Assembly (NCBI RefSeq): GCF_001467615.1
Contig: NZ_LNYA01000003.1
Coordinates: forward strand, 245,539 to 309,538
Direction of reading: 5' to 3'
Origin: Legionella erythra
GTDB taxonomy: Bacteria; Pseudomonadota; Gammaproteobacteria; Legionellales; Legionellaceae
Length of the DNA: 64,000 bases
Positions 48,389 through 57,449 of this stretch are shown piece by piece. The translations under genes were made by a program, and so were the position numbers. Position 1 is the stretch's first letter; the number at the start of each line of letters is the position of its first letter. The notes under the pieces were generated by a model that did no database searches, had not been told where the DNA came from, and was given only the letters and a program-made list of their open reading frames with translations.

Positions 48389-48541
48389 CTACCGTCCAAT
48401 CAATATGAAAATAGCCGCCGCCAGTGCAATCACACCTACAATAAATGACGGAATGAGCACGCCGGGAACAATGGCAATGATGGCTACGATAATTAAATAA
48501 ACAGCAAGGAGGATAAAGCCTATGTTGTTAATCAGTCGCAT
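48389..48541 (-). CDS. 50-residue hydrophobic membrane peptide
   Basis: ATG at 48541 is preceded by AAAGGA at good spacing. The peptide MRLINNIGFILLAVYLIIVA continues with a second hydrophobic half that ends ALAAAIFILIGR. It has two membrane segments around a PGVLIP turn, and small proteins of this kind are common in gammaproteobacteria. It is too short to be found by length alone. The function is unknown. Confidence 0.6.
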   Translation of the reverse strand: MRLINNIGFILLAVYLIIVAIIAIVPGVLIPSFIVGVIALAAAIFILIGR

Positions 48542-48623
48542 AATAGAGTCCTTTATAATGAGCGGATCGGCAATGACAACGTTTTAGATTAACCCGTTCG
48601 CGCGGGCTTGCCAATATCAAAAA

Positions 48624-48761
48624 CTATACTAACCCGCGTCTAGCGGCCTGTACCAGTTTTCTTCGAAATAAATCATTTCTTTCATAAACGAAGAACAGAA
48701 AGCCCATGCCACCTGCAATCAGTACAGAAGTAAGTGGTTTTCTTTTACTCGAACCATCAAA
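48624..48761 (-). pseudogene. Possible remnant of a DUF883/ElaB-like membrane tail
   Basis: An open frame without a start codon at its left end encodes SSKRKPLTSVLIAGGMGFLF followed by FVYERN and a basic RRKLVQAARR tail. The KP-x-TS-V-x-IA-GG-x-GFL pattern resembles the tail of ribosome-associated ElaB/YqjD proteins. A stop precedes it and no body domain is present. Weak evidence. Confidence 0.25.
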
Positions 48762-48775
48762 TCATCGGTGTTTTA

Positions 48776-48795
48776 CTTAATTGTCTCTTAAGGCT
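48776..48795 (+). promoter_or_regulatory. PmrA-box-like direct repeat upstream of the SH2 protein gene
   Basis: CTTAATTGT, CT, CTTAAGGCT matches the layout of the Legionella PmrA consensus (two nine-base repeats 11 bases apart), with seven and six matches. The second repeat is placed near -35 for a TTCTAT-like -10 around 48811. Confidence 0.55.
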
Positions 48796-48838
48796 CTTGG
48801 GGTAAGATGATTCTATTGTCATCCCAAAGAAGCGCATC

Positions 48839-50806
48839 ATGTTTTCCATAGTTGATTTTGAAGCGATTTGTTTCGACACCGATAATGCACAGCAACCCAC
48901 AGCTACTGAGAATATAAGTCATTACCAGCGCGGGTTAAACTATGCAAAAACAACCCGCCTGCACAACACCGTGCTTGGGCTGTATGAAGGACATGTCAAT
49001 GCCATAACGTCTTCGGGCCACCATCCTGATTTTATCGCTGGCTGCCTGGCCGGAGCACGTGGAAAAAATGTACGCTTTGTCCAGACTACCTTTTCAGGCA
49101 ATCCTGCCCGTATCGGCGTTAACCATTATACGCTTGAAGGCAGCAACGAACCCATACTCATTTCTTATCCCCTGTCTCCCTCTGCCCGCAAAAGTGAACA
49201 AGTCCAGTATTTAAAGAGCATCGCTCAAATACCGGATGAAAAGATCACTTTTTTGCCTAAACCAAGCCTCATCATCAGCAGTCAGACACCGCAACGAAAA
49301 ATGGTATTTCCCCAGGAAGGCGGAACGGCACTTGCCCTTCATACCATTACAGGCCTGCCGGTTATCAAAATGCATCGTGACAGCAAGGCCCGAGATTTTG
49401 AAAAACCAGTATTGGAACGAATCGCCAATGACAGCACGGTCTATATAACGGGGCATAGCAGCCTTCAGTCAGAAACCTTGGGCGGCCTTTATCGGAATCT
49501 CCATGCTGTCGAGAAAAAATCATGGACACTGCAAAACTATCGGGATCTCATCCTTAGTCAGTCGCAGTTGCAGGAAAACGATACCTTAACGATTGTTCTC
49601 TGGGCCTGTGAAGCCGGAGGCGGCGGTATAAACAGTGTTGCAGCCAAATTAGCCCTCCTTTTCCAGGAGAAAGGTATCAATACCCGCATTATCGCCTCGA
49701 CCGTGGAGATGCTCCGCTTTGATGGCAAACCTGAAAAAAATGAAACCCTGGTGAAAATGGGCGCCATAGCATTTAATCCGAATGATCAGTATAACCCCGA
49801 AGGGCGATTACGTTTTCGAACAGCCAAGCCTGGTACAGTTCGTATTTTCAGCTGCAACCGCAATGGCCTGTTTGAATCAAAGAACAAGGGGGATATTTTT
49901 TTCACGCCGGAAGGTATAACAGGCATCGATTTAACCAAAACGATAACGCACCAATGCAGAGCTACTCTCGAAATCACGCAATCACCTTATTTCCGCAAAG
50001 AGCTAACCAAGCGAGAGGATGCGGAAACTGTTTTACACCAAATGTTCAAAAAAAACCCATCAACATCACCTTGTCTATTGCGTCCTTCCTCTCACCAAAT
50101 GACGGGTTATTTCACGTTTGCTGTTTCCTATCTCAATAAAGAAAATAAACAATGTGAGCACATGCTCTATCGTATTGATAACAAGGGGCAGTTATTCAAT
50201 ACAGAATTGCCTAATGAAGTGGGTAAGCTCATTCCATTAAACGGCTTAACACCGCTAGCGCAAATCATGCAGATAAACAGCGCATTATTCCCGGGAATAA
50301 CTCATACGGGTAAACAGGAAGTAAACGAAGGCACGGCAATCACTGAGAATGAGGAAGCATTGCCATTGCCATTGCCATTGCCATTGCCATTGCAATCGCC
50401 ATCGCCAGTATCACTCCCCAAAACAACTTACGACGACACGACACCTTTGCATAAAAAAATACAGCTCGCTGTTCAACAAGCTTCATCCCATTATCAAACC
50501 TATCATACAATCTGGCTGCACGACCGGGGCTTTAAGAGCGGATGGTTCAGCTTCTTTCGTCATGGACAAAAGGGAAGGGACAATGCCTTTCAATTATCAA
50601 CTGCCGACGTTTGGCAAAAAGGCAGCGCGAAGGAGATGGTGAATTTTCTGCGCGAAACAACTCATTTACGGTTTCATCACCACTCGTTTGGCAGTTACCT
50701 GTTTGATGAGCTGAAGACAGTCGTGGAAAAATTGGATCCCAATCGCTCGGTGGACAATTGGGATGACTTACTGGACGAACTTCCCGTGCTTGCCATGAAC
50801 CCTTAA
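48839..50806 (+). CDS. Putative effector with clan-CD protease-like core and SH2 domain
   Basis: The 655-residue protein has no signal peptide. Residues 195-300 show a caspase-like (clan CD) pattern: hydrophobic strand plus VYITGHSS (H206), then TIVLWACEAGGG (C257). The spacing suits a His-Cys dyad as in C11/C25/C80 peptidases. Residues 383-485 read as an SH2 domain: YFRKELTKREDAETVL, CLLRPSS with the phosphotyrosine-type Arg R415, YFTFAVSY, HMLYRIDNKG, and a final helix with LNGLTPLAQIM. A Pro-Leu repeat (508-518) links to a Tyr/His-rich C-terminal domain. SH2 domains are rare in bacteria but known in Legionella effectors. The PmrA-like box upstream supports a translocated protein. Confidence 0.7.
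   Translation: MFSIVDFEAICFDTDNAQQPTATENISHYQRGLNYAKTTRLHNTVLGLYEGHVNAITSSGHHPDFIAGCLAGARGKNVRFVQTTFSGNPARIGVNHYTLEGSNEPILISYPLSPSARKSEQVQYLKSIAQIPDEKITFLPKPSLIISSQTPQRKMVFPQEGGTALALHTITGLPVIKMHRDSKARDFEKPVLERIANDSTVYITGHSSLQSETLGGLYRNLHAVEKKSWTLQNYRDLILSQSQLQENDTLTIVLWACEAGGGGINSVAAKLALLFQEKGINTRIIASTVEMLRFDGKPEKNETLVKMGAIAFNPNDQYNPEGRLRFRTAKPGTVRIFSCNRNGLFESKNKGDIFFTPEGITGIDLTKTITHQCRATLEITQSPYFRKELTKREDAETVLHQMFKKNPSTSPCLLRPSSHQMTGYFTFAVSYLNKENKQCEHMLYRIDNKGQLFNTELPNEVGKLIPLNGLTPLAQIMQINSALFPGITHTGKQEVNEGTAITENEEALPLPLPLPLPLQSPSPVSLPKTTYDDTTPLHKKIQLAVQQASSHYQTYHTIWLHDRGFKSGWFSFFRHGQKGRDNAFQLSTADVWQKGSAKEMVNFLRETTHLRFHHHSFGSYLFDELKTVVEKLDPNRSVDNWDDLLDELPVLAMNP
50359..50394 (+). repeat. Hexanucleotide tandem repeat coding Leu-Pro
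   Basis: Five exact copies of ATTGCC plus one ATTGCA, in frame, encode an alternating Leu-Pro stretch between the SH2 region and the C-terminal domain. Copy-number changes keep the frame. Confidence 0.9.
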
Positions 50807-50822
50807 ATGAGGCAGCTGCGGC

Positions 50823-51653
50823 TTAAGAGGGGTAGATCTTAAGCCAGTCAAGCCGTACATCCTCCGCCAGTTTTTCCTTTAAAACAGCAAGCAGGGGATG
50901 ACTCCCATAAGGGGTGTTGTCCAACTGTTGAACGGGTTGAATACCCTGCAATGCATTGCAGACAAACAATGCATCCGCCTCATAAAGCTGCTTTTGCGTC
51001 AAGGGTAATTCCTCACAGGCTATTCCCCAATCGCAGGCCTTAGTCAAAATCCGCTGACGAATAATCCCCGCCAGTAAACCACAAGTTAACGGCGGTGTAT
51101 ACAAACGGTTTTGGGTGATCATGAACAGGTTGGCAATTGTGGTTTCCGTCGCCTGCCCCTGTGTATTAAAAAAGAGCACATCATCGACCCCAAGGCTTGC
51201 TGCCTGACGGCGGGCCATGATGGCCTCCAGGTAATTAACCGATTTGATTCCGTACACGGGGTTTTTGCTGTCCCGCTGCCAGGTGGAGGATGCCAGCTTC
51301 AACGGTGCGGGCGCCGGGGAATAATGAAACGCCGTGATTAGCAATTGTGGATCACGTCCTGGACTTAAAAGCCCTCTCGCCGAGCGTCCGCCGCTTAGCA
51401 GAGCCTTGATGCCATTGACTGGTTCTTTCGCGCTCTGCAGGCATTGCTGAAGCCGTTGAAGCCAATCGGCGTAAGGGAGCGCAATGGTCATGTGAAGAAG
51501 CGTGGCGGAATGCAGTAATCGCTGCCAATGCAAATCAGGATAACAGGGCTTTCCGTCAATCACCTGCAGGGTTTCAAAAAGCCCCTCGCCGAGATAGATC
51601 CTGTCGTCCGCTGCAAACGGGGTTGGAGCCGTCTTATCCGAAATAAACGACAC
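50823..51653 (-). CDS. pabC: Class IV PLP aminotransferase, probably aminodeoxychorismate lyase
   Basis: The 276-residue fold-type IV enzyme has PLP lysine K137 in YGIKSVNYLEA, the ATETTIANLF cofactor-phosphate region, and CGLLAGIIRQ near 190. PabC converts aminodeoxychorismate to p-aminobenzoate for folate. Branched-chain (IlvE) and D-amino-acid aminotransferases are close relatives, so pabC is the likely but not certain call. Two genes downstream in the region, on the other strand, is a folate enzyme gene. It ends 17 bases from the preceding plus-strand gene. Confidence 0.65.
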   Translation of the reverse strand: MSFISDKTAPTPFAADDRIYLGEGLFETLQVIDGKPCYPDLHWQRLLHSATLLHMTIALPYADWLQRLQQCLQSAKEPVNGIKALLSGGRSARGLLSPGRDPQLLITAFHYSPAPAPLKLASSTWQRDSKNPVYGIKSVNYLEAIMARRQAASLGVDDVLFFNTQGQATETTIANLFMITQNRLYTPPLTCGLLAGIIRQRILTKACDWGIACEELPLTQKQLYEADALFVCNALQGIQPVQQLDNTPYGSHPLLAVLKEKLAEDVRLDWLKIYPS

Positions 51654-51655
51654 GT

Positions 51656-51850
51656 TCAGTAATCAAGAAAATCGTCGAGCTCTTCACGCAGACGCTTTTC
51701 TTCCAGCATATTTTCCAGACGACGACGGGCATCGAGCGTACCATCTACAGCCGCTACCGTATCAACATCAATGTCGATATCGTCCCCGTCATTGACAAAC
51801 GATTCCTCTTCAATGATGTCTTCTTCTTCGTCTTCAAATAATTCAGTCAT
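51656..51850 (-). CDS. Small acidic protein, PA3496-like
   Basis: The 64-residue protein has an extremely acidic N-terminal half (about 30 percent Asp/Glu) and a C-terminal helix DARRRLENMLEEKRLREELDD. That helix matches my memory of PA3496-type small proteins of unknown function, annotated as putative envelope-integrity proteins. It ends 2 bases before the pabC-like start on the same strand, so they are probably co-transcribed. Confidence 0.55.
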   Translation of the reverse strand: MTELFEDEEEDIIEEESFVNDGDDIDIDVDTVAAVDGTLDARRRLENMLEEKRLREELDDFLDY

Positions 51851-51924
51851 AATTAACCCTCAGCTAAAAATTTGAATAAAGAACCCAACAAAATTTTTCA
51901 GCTGTATAACTTATTTTTTTAAAT

Positions 51925-52009
51925 TTGCCTAGAGTATTTGCGAAAATTTTTCATGTTCGGCCATCACGGCTTTTCAGGAAAATATTGAGTCCTGGCGCTA
52001 TCTGGGCAA
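51925..52009 (+). ncRNA. Possible structured RNA upstream of fau
   Basis: TTGCCTAGA and TCTGGGCAA can pair as a 9-base helix (one G-U) at the ends of an 85-base span. Inside, ATTTTTC and GGAAAAT can pair around a GCC-ATCAC-GGC hairpin. A TATAAC box lies at 51905. In many gammaproteobacteria the 6S RNA gene sits before fau, but this span is too short for a normal 6S RNA. Confidence 0.3.
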
Positions 52010-52041
52010 TAATAAAATAAGGAAACAACGAAGTGTAGGTT

Positions 52042-52613
52042 ATGGCTCACCCTTTAAAAACTGCATTGCGCCAGACTTTACGTGGTTTACGCTCGAGGCT
52101 CTCGCTCGATTATCAACAAAACGCCTCCCTTAAGGTATGTGAACGAATTAAAACACTGCAACAATACCGTCAGGCCAAGCGCATTGCGCTTTATCAGGCG
52201 ACGCAGGGTGAAATTGATTTAAGTGCCATTTGGCGTTCCGCGCCCATGCACGGCAAATATTGTTATTTTCCCAGCCTGAATGACGACAAAACCCTGTCTT
52301 TTTTACCCGCAACCCCATCGACTCCTTTTGTGACCAATCGTTTTGGCATTAAAGAGCCGGATATTGCGCGCAGTGAAGCGATATCACCCCATGATCTGGA
52401 TATCATTTTTCTTCCGCTTGTCGCCTTCGACACCGAGGGGGCCAGGCTTGGCATGGGAGCTGGGTATTATGACAGAACCTTAGCCCGTACCATTTCCCCC
52501 TTGCTGCTTGGCGTAGCCTACGAATTCCAGCGGCAAGCATACCTCTTTCCAGAGGAATGGGATATCCGTCTGCATGCCACCATTACTCAAAAACACATTT
52601 ACTGGAGTATTTA

Positions 52614-52614
<1 letters not shown>
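52042..52614 (+). CDS. fau: 5-formyltetrahydrofolate cyclo-ligase
   Basis: The enzyme converts 5-formyl-THF to 5,10-methenyl-THF with ATP. The 190-residue protein has the conserved C-terminal motif GARLGMGAGYYDRTLA (about 133-148), GVAYEFQ, and the N-terminal Arg-rich helix LRQTLRGLRSRLS. Length is typical of the bacterial YgfA type. The stop overlaps the next start (TAATG). Confidence 0.93.
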
Positions 52615-53434
<820 letters not shown>

Positions 53435-53516
53435 TCAACGTGTTAATAATACATGACTGCAAGGTCTAATTTTTGTTAGACTGCACCCAAAGAACAACCC
53501 TCGCCGGGAGATTAAC

Positions 53517-53768
53517 ATGTTTGATCCAAAACAATTCGATGAGTTAGCTCAAAAACTTTTTTCTACCCTGCCTGTCAGTCTACAGAATTTTGAAAAAGAG
53601 ATTCAACAAAAATTCAGAGAGGTTTTACAGGCTGCTTTTGCCCGCATGGATTTGGTTACCCGCGAAGAATTTGATGTCCAAACCAAAGTACTGGCCAGAA
53701 CGCGTGAAAAACTCGACGCATTAAACGAGCAGGTGGAGGCGCTGATGGCAAAAAATCAAACGCACTGA
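53517..53768 (+). CDS. ubiK: Ubiquinone biosynthesis accessory factor UbiK (YqiC/BMFP family)
   Basis: The 83-residue protein has an N-terminal amphipathic part (MFDPKQFDELAQKLFSTLP) and a C-terminal coiled coil (REEFDVQTKVLARTREKLDAL). UbiK helps assemble the soluble Ubi complex with UbiJ. It stands 97 bases from the divergent P-II gene, whose promoter region it shares, and 75 bases before comM. Confidence 0.88.
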   Translation: MFDPKQFDELAQKLFSTLPVSLQNFEKEIQQKFREVLQAAFARMDLVTREEFDVQTKVLARTREKLDALNEQVEALMAKNQTH

Positions 53769-53843
53769 TACCTGTTGTGTACAGGGCCTTGGAAGAACTC
53801 TGCACCACAAAAAAAATTTAGTCCAATCACATCAAGGAAAACA

Positions 53844-55355
53844 ATGAGTCTCGCGTTAACCTATACCCGCAGCGCGCAGGGTATTCATGCACGGGCAGTC
53901 CATGTTGAAGTGCACTTGTCCAATGGCTTACCGCAATTTACTATTGTCGGTCTTGCTGAAACTGCGGTTAAGGAAAGCAAGGATCGCGTACGCAGCGCCA
54001 TCATTAACAGCCAATTTGAATTCCCCTGCCGTAAAATCACGGTGAATCTTGCCCCGGCTGATTTACCCAAAACCGGCAGCGGCTTTGATTTGCCCATTGC
54101 CTTGGGCATTCTTGCTGCATCAGGGCAAATTCCCGCTGAACAACTGGCCGCCCATGAATTCATCAGCGAATTGGCGTTAAGCGGTGAATTACGTGGTCAT
54201 GCCCCGATTATTCCCAGTGTGCTGGCTGCCCGCAATGAACAAAGGCGTTTAATTATTGCCGAAGCGAATGCACAGGAAGCCGCGCTCACCGGTTATGATC
54301 AGGTTTATATCGCTGGCAGCCTGAGACAGGTTTGCGATTATCTTTTAAACCAAACGCCGCTCGCAACACCGCCAATGCCCCCAACGCCTTTAGCTGTAAA
54401 TCATGAATTAGACTGGTCGGATATCAAGGGGCAATATCACGCCAAACAAGCCATGATCATCGCGGCCTGTGGCGGCCATAGCCTTTTACTAAGCGGACCG
54501 CCGGGCAGTGGCAAAACCATGCTGGCGAAACGTTTCACCACGTTGCTGCCCCAACTGAGTGAAACCCAGGCCCTGGAATGCGCCGCCCTTCATTCCCTGC
54601 GCGGCAAAGTCCCGCCCTATGAACAATGGCGTATACCCCCTTTTCGCTCCCCCCATCATACGGCTTCGCCTGTAGCCCTGGTCGGAGGAGGGAATCCGCC
54701 TAAACCCGGTGAAATTTCACTGGCACATCACGGCATTCTTTTTCTTGATGAGTTACCCGAATTTCATAAACAGGTCCTGGAGACGTTGCGTCAACCGCTT
54801 GAAGCCGGTTCCATTTCTATTTCCCGCGCCGCCATGCAAACGGAGTTTCCGGCAGAATTCCAGTTAATTGCCGCCATGAATCCCTGCCCCTGCGGCCAAT
54901 GGGGCAACCCCAAGGCCGATTGCCTGTGCACCCCGGATCGCATTAAACGCTACCTTGGCAAATTATCCGCACCGCTGCTGGATCGCATCGATATGCAGGT
55001 GAATTTGCAAGCGTTGACCCAACAGGATCTACTCAAGGCCAATTCAACCGAGGATGGAGAAAGTCAGCGCATTCAGATCCAGGTACAGGCATCACGCGCC
55101 TTGCAAATCAAAAGGCAAGGCCGGCTGAATGCACGGCTTGAAAGCAAAGCCTGTGAACAACTGTGCTATCTTGGTAACAACGAAACGGCATTTCTGTCGC
55201 AGGTTCTGGACAAACTGCGTCTATCCGCCCGTGCTTACCATCGCCTGTTAAAAGTATCCCGCACCATTGCCGATATGAAGGGTGAAGAACGGGTTACACA
55301 GCCAGCGCTGCAGCAAGCCCTGTCGTTTAAGCAACGTTTACAACTACCGCAGTAA
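53844..55355 (+). CDS. comM: ComM/YifB family AAA+ ATPase (Mg-chelatase-like)
   Basis: ComM is a branch-migration helicase that promotes integration of DNA during natural transformation. From ATG 53844 (AAGGAA upstream) it has 503 residues. It has an N-terminal LonC-like domain (FTIVGLAETAVKESKDRVRSAI), Walker A GPPGSGKT near 215, Walker B ILFLDELPEF, and a CxCGxW-type cluster (NPCPCGQWGNPKADCLC). Frame upstream to 53775 lacks a site. Confidence 0.94.
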   Translation: MSLALTYTRSAQGIHARAVHVEVHLSNGLPQFTIVGLAETAVKESKDRVRSAIINSQFEFPCRKITVNLAPADLPKTGSGFDLPIALGILAASGQIPAEQLAAHEFISELALSGELRGHAPIIPSVLAARNEQRRLIIAEANAQEAALTGYDQVYIAGSLRQVCDYLLNQTPLATPPMPPTPLAVNHELDWSDIKGQYHAKQAMIIAACGGHSLLLSGPPGSGKTMLAKRFTTLLPQLSETQALECAALHSLRGKVPPYEQWRIPPFRSPHHTASPVALVGGGNPPKPGEISLAHHGILFLDELPEFHKQVLETLRQPLEAGSISISRAAMQTEFPAEFQLIAAMNPCPCGQWGNPKADCLCTPDRIKRYLGKLSAPLLDRIDMQVNLQALTQQDLLKANSTEDGESQRIQIQVQASRALQIKRQGRLNARLESKACEQLCYLGNNETAFLSQVLDKLRLSARAYHRLLKVSRTIADMKGEERVTQPALQQALSFKQRLQLPQ

Positions 55356-55380
55356 TTTTTTAATGGCGGCTGTTCACACT

Positions 55381-55409
55381 TGGCAGCGACCCGTTTCGAT
55401 GCGCTGCCA
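55381..55409. terminator. Hairpin between comM and pyrB
   Basis: TGGCAGCG and CGCTGCCA make an 8-base perfect stem with a 13-base loop between the convergent ends of comM and pyrB. Confidence 0.6.
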
Positions 55410-55414
55410 GCATT

Positions 55415-56317
55415 TTAGGCCTGATGTTGAATCAGGGACTCGATGATCGCCATACGCATGAATACTCCGTTGTACACCTGCTCCAGAATCACGGATTGCG
55501 GTCCATCAGCGACCTCGCTTTCAATTTCCACACCCCGATTAATGGGTCCCGGGTGCATGACGATGGCATCCGGTTTAGCGAGGGCCAAACGTTCCTGAGT
55601 CAAGGTAAAAAAATGATGGTAAGTGGATAAATCCATGTGCTCTTTTTTACCCAGACGCTCACGCTGTACGCGAAGACACATCACCACATCCGCCCCATCA
55701 AGACCTTCACGCAGGTTCTCAGTCAAACGGCCATAATGCACTTCTTCCGGTTGCCAAATCTCCGGGGCAACCAGCATCAATTCGCCCACGCCCATGAGTT
55801 TGCAAATTGATTGCAAAGAATTGGCCACGCGCGAATGGCGCAGATTGCCTACTACTGCAATTTTTAATTGCTTAAGGTCTTTCTTTTTTTCAACAATGGT
55901 CATCAAATCCAGCATCGCCTGCGTCGGGTGTGCATGTTTGCCGTCGCCGGCATTGATGATATGCATCGGGCTACCCTGCAACTGCTTAGCCAGTGATTCC
56001 TGAAGGCCCTCCTCCGTGTGGCGGATAACAAACAGATTAATAGCCATGGCCGACAGTGTTTTAATCGTGTCCGCAATCGATTCACCCTTGCTGACGGATG
56101 AACTTTCCAAATCAAGATTAACCACGGTAATACCCAGGCGTCTGGCAGCCAGTTCAAAACTGATGCGTGTACGGGTACTGTTTTCATAAAAAAGATTAGC
56201 CAATGCATGCGAAGAATAGTCGGGGAATTGACCGCTGGTTTTAAACAGAAAGGCGCGTTGCAACAAGGCCTCAACATCCGCTTTTGAAAGCTGGTTTATA
56301 TCTAAAAAATGATTCAT
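55415..56317 (-). CDS. pyrB: Aspartate carbamoyltransferase
   Basis: This enzyme makes carbamoyl aspartate, the committed step of pyrimidine synthesis. From ATG 56317 it has 300 residues with the carbamoyl-phosphate motif ENSTRTRISFE (residues 47-51 STRTR), the GDGKHAHPTQAMLDL motif and VMHPGPINRGVEI. No regulatory chain gene (pyrI) is adjacent. The upstream ruvX and algH are in the usual algH-ruvX-pyrB operon, 11 bases away. Confidence 0.95.
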   Translation of the reverse strand: MNHFLDINQLSKADVEALLQRAFLFKTSGQFPDYSSHALANLFYENSTRTRISFELAARRLGITVVNLDLESSSVSKGESIADTIKTLSAMAINLFVIRHTEEGLQESLAKQLQGSPMHIINAGDGKHAHPTQAMLDLMTIVEKKKDLKQLKIAVVGNLRHSRVANSLQSICKLMGVGELMLVAPEIWQPEEVHYGRLTENLREGLDGADVVMCLRVQRERLGKKEHMDLSTYHHFFTLTQERLALAKPDAIVMHPGPINRGVEIESEVADGPQSVILEQVYNGVFMRMAIIESLIQHQA

Positions 56318-56328
56318 GGTGAACTCGT

Positions 56329-56748
56329 TTAGTGTGGATATTGCAACCACTGCTCAAGAATTATACAGGCAGCCGTGCTATCAATCTGCGATTGTTTAAG
56401 TTTACGATATCCCCCTTCAGCAAACAACTGCGCACGGGCTTCAACCGTTGTCAGACGCTCATCCACCAGATGCACGGGCAAGGAAAACCGCTTCTTTAAT
56501 TGTTTGGCAAAATGACGCGCCAGCGGGGTGGTGTATTGTTCACTGCCGTCGATGCACGTGGGCAGTCCGACAATTAAGGCTTGAGGTTGCCATTGCTCAA
56601 CGAGCCTGGCCACCAGATTCCAATCCGGGATGCCCTGTTTGGCGGTTAAGGTAGGCAACGGTCTGGCGCTTAACGTGACGGTCTGCCCTACCGCCACCCC
56701 AATGCGTTTGTAACCAAAATCAAAGCCCAGATAAACACCGTCTGGCAT
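56329..56748 (-). CDS. ruvX: Holliday-junction resolvase-like protein RuvX/YqgF
   Basis: The 139-residue RNase H-fold protein has the signature GFDFGYKRIGVAVG, VGLPTCIDGSE in the middle and DERLTTVEA. It is implicated in 16S rRNA end processing. I choose the ATG at 56748 because GGAG lies 8 bases before it; one three codons upstream is also open. It lies between algH and pyrB. Confidence 0.92.
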   Translation of the reverse strand: MPDGVYLGFDFGYKRIGVAVGQTVTLSARPLPTLTAKQGIPDWNLVARLVEQWQPQALIVGLPTCIDGSEQYTTPLARHFAKQLKKRFSLPVHLVDERLTTVEARAQLFAEGGYRKLKQSQIDSTAACIILEQWLQYPH

Positions 56749-56780
56749 GCGAAACACTCCATGAGGGAAAGAGCAGCCGC

Positions 56781-57344
56781 TTAGGCATGCCCTGCACTAG
56801 AAGACAATTGGCTCATTTTAACACCAATTAACAGCCCCGCGTATTCCCAACGTTCAGAAAAGGGGACATCATAAAGCAGCTCGGATTTGTAGGGACAGAC
56901 TAACCAGACATTATTCATGACTTCCTGTTCCAGCTGATTTTCTCCCCAGCCGGTGTAACCTAAGGTAATTAAGGCATCTTTAGGACCGGTCTCGGCAGCA
57001 ATGGCGCGAATGATGTCGCTTGAGGTGGTCACGGTCACATCGTCACGCAAGGATAAACTGGATCGCCACCCACCAATTGGACGGTGAATAACAAAACCAC
57101 GCTCGGGTTGGACAGGACCACCATAAAGCAAGGGTTGCATGCTTCTTTCTTTTCTTGCCGGTTCGATTTGCATTTGCTCAAACACAAGACTTAAGGGGTA
57201 TTGCATGGGACGGTTAATAATTAAACCCACCGTGCCTTGCACATGATGCTCGCAGACGTAAACGACCGTGCGTTGAAAATTAGGATCCGTCAGAGAGGGC
57301 ATCGCAACCAGAATGTGATTGGCCAGTGAGGTGTCTATTGCCAT
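56781..57344 (-). CDS. algH: AlgH/YqgE family protein (UPF0301)
   Basis: The 187-residue protein contains LANHILVAMPSLTDPNFQRTVVYVCEH at the N-terminus and LLYGGPVQPERGFVIHR, which together identify UPF0301. The biochemical function is not established; in Pseudomonas the gene name comes from alginate regulation. It is first in algH-ruvX-pyrB and ends 32 bases before ruvX. Confidence 0.93.
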   Translation of the reverse strand: MAIDTSLANHILVAMPSLTDPNFQRTVVYVCEHHVQGTVGLIINRPMQYPLSLVFEQMQIEPARKERSMQPLLYGGPVQPERGFVIHRPIGGWRSSLSLRDDVTVTTSSDIIRAIAAETGPKDALITLGYTGWGENQLEQEVMNNVWLVCPYKSELLYDVPFSERWEYAGLLIGVKMSQLSSSAGHA

Positions 57345-57449
57345 GGCCGCCCTCCAATGGTGTGGTCTTAACTTAAGTATATACTAAATAAATGAACGTA
57401 TTGAATTTCGATTGGACAACAACAGCGAGCCATTTCTGGCATGACCGAT

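Noticed and set aside
51850-52041. A normal 6S RNA gene upstream of fau
   Set aside because: No typical 6S length or conserved boxes can be seen; only a shorter foldable span is reported.
53775-53843. Longer start for comM
   Set aside because: The first 23 codons lack similarity to ComM and overlap the region containing the ribosome-binding site of ATG 53844.
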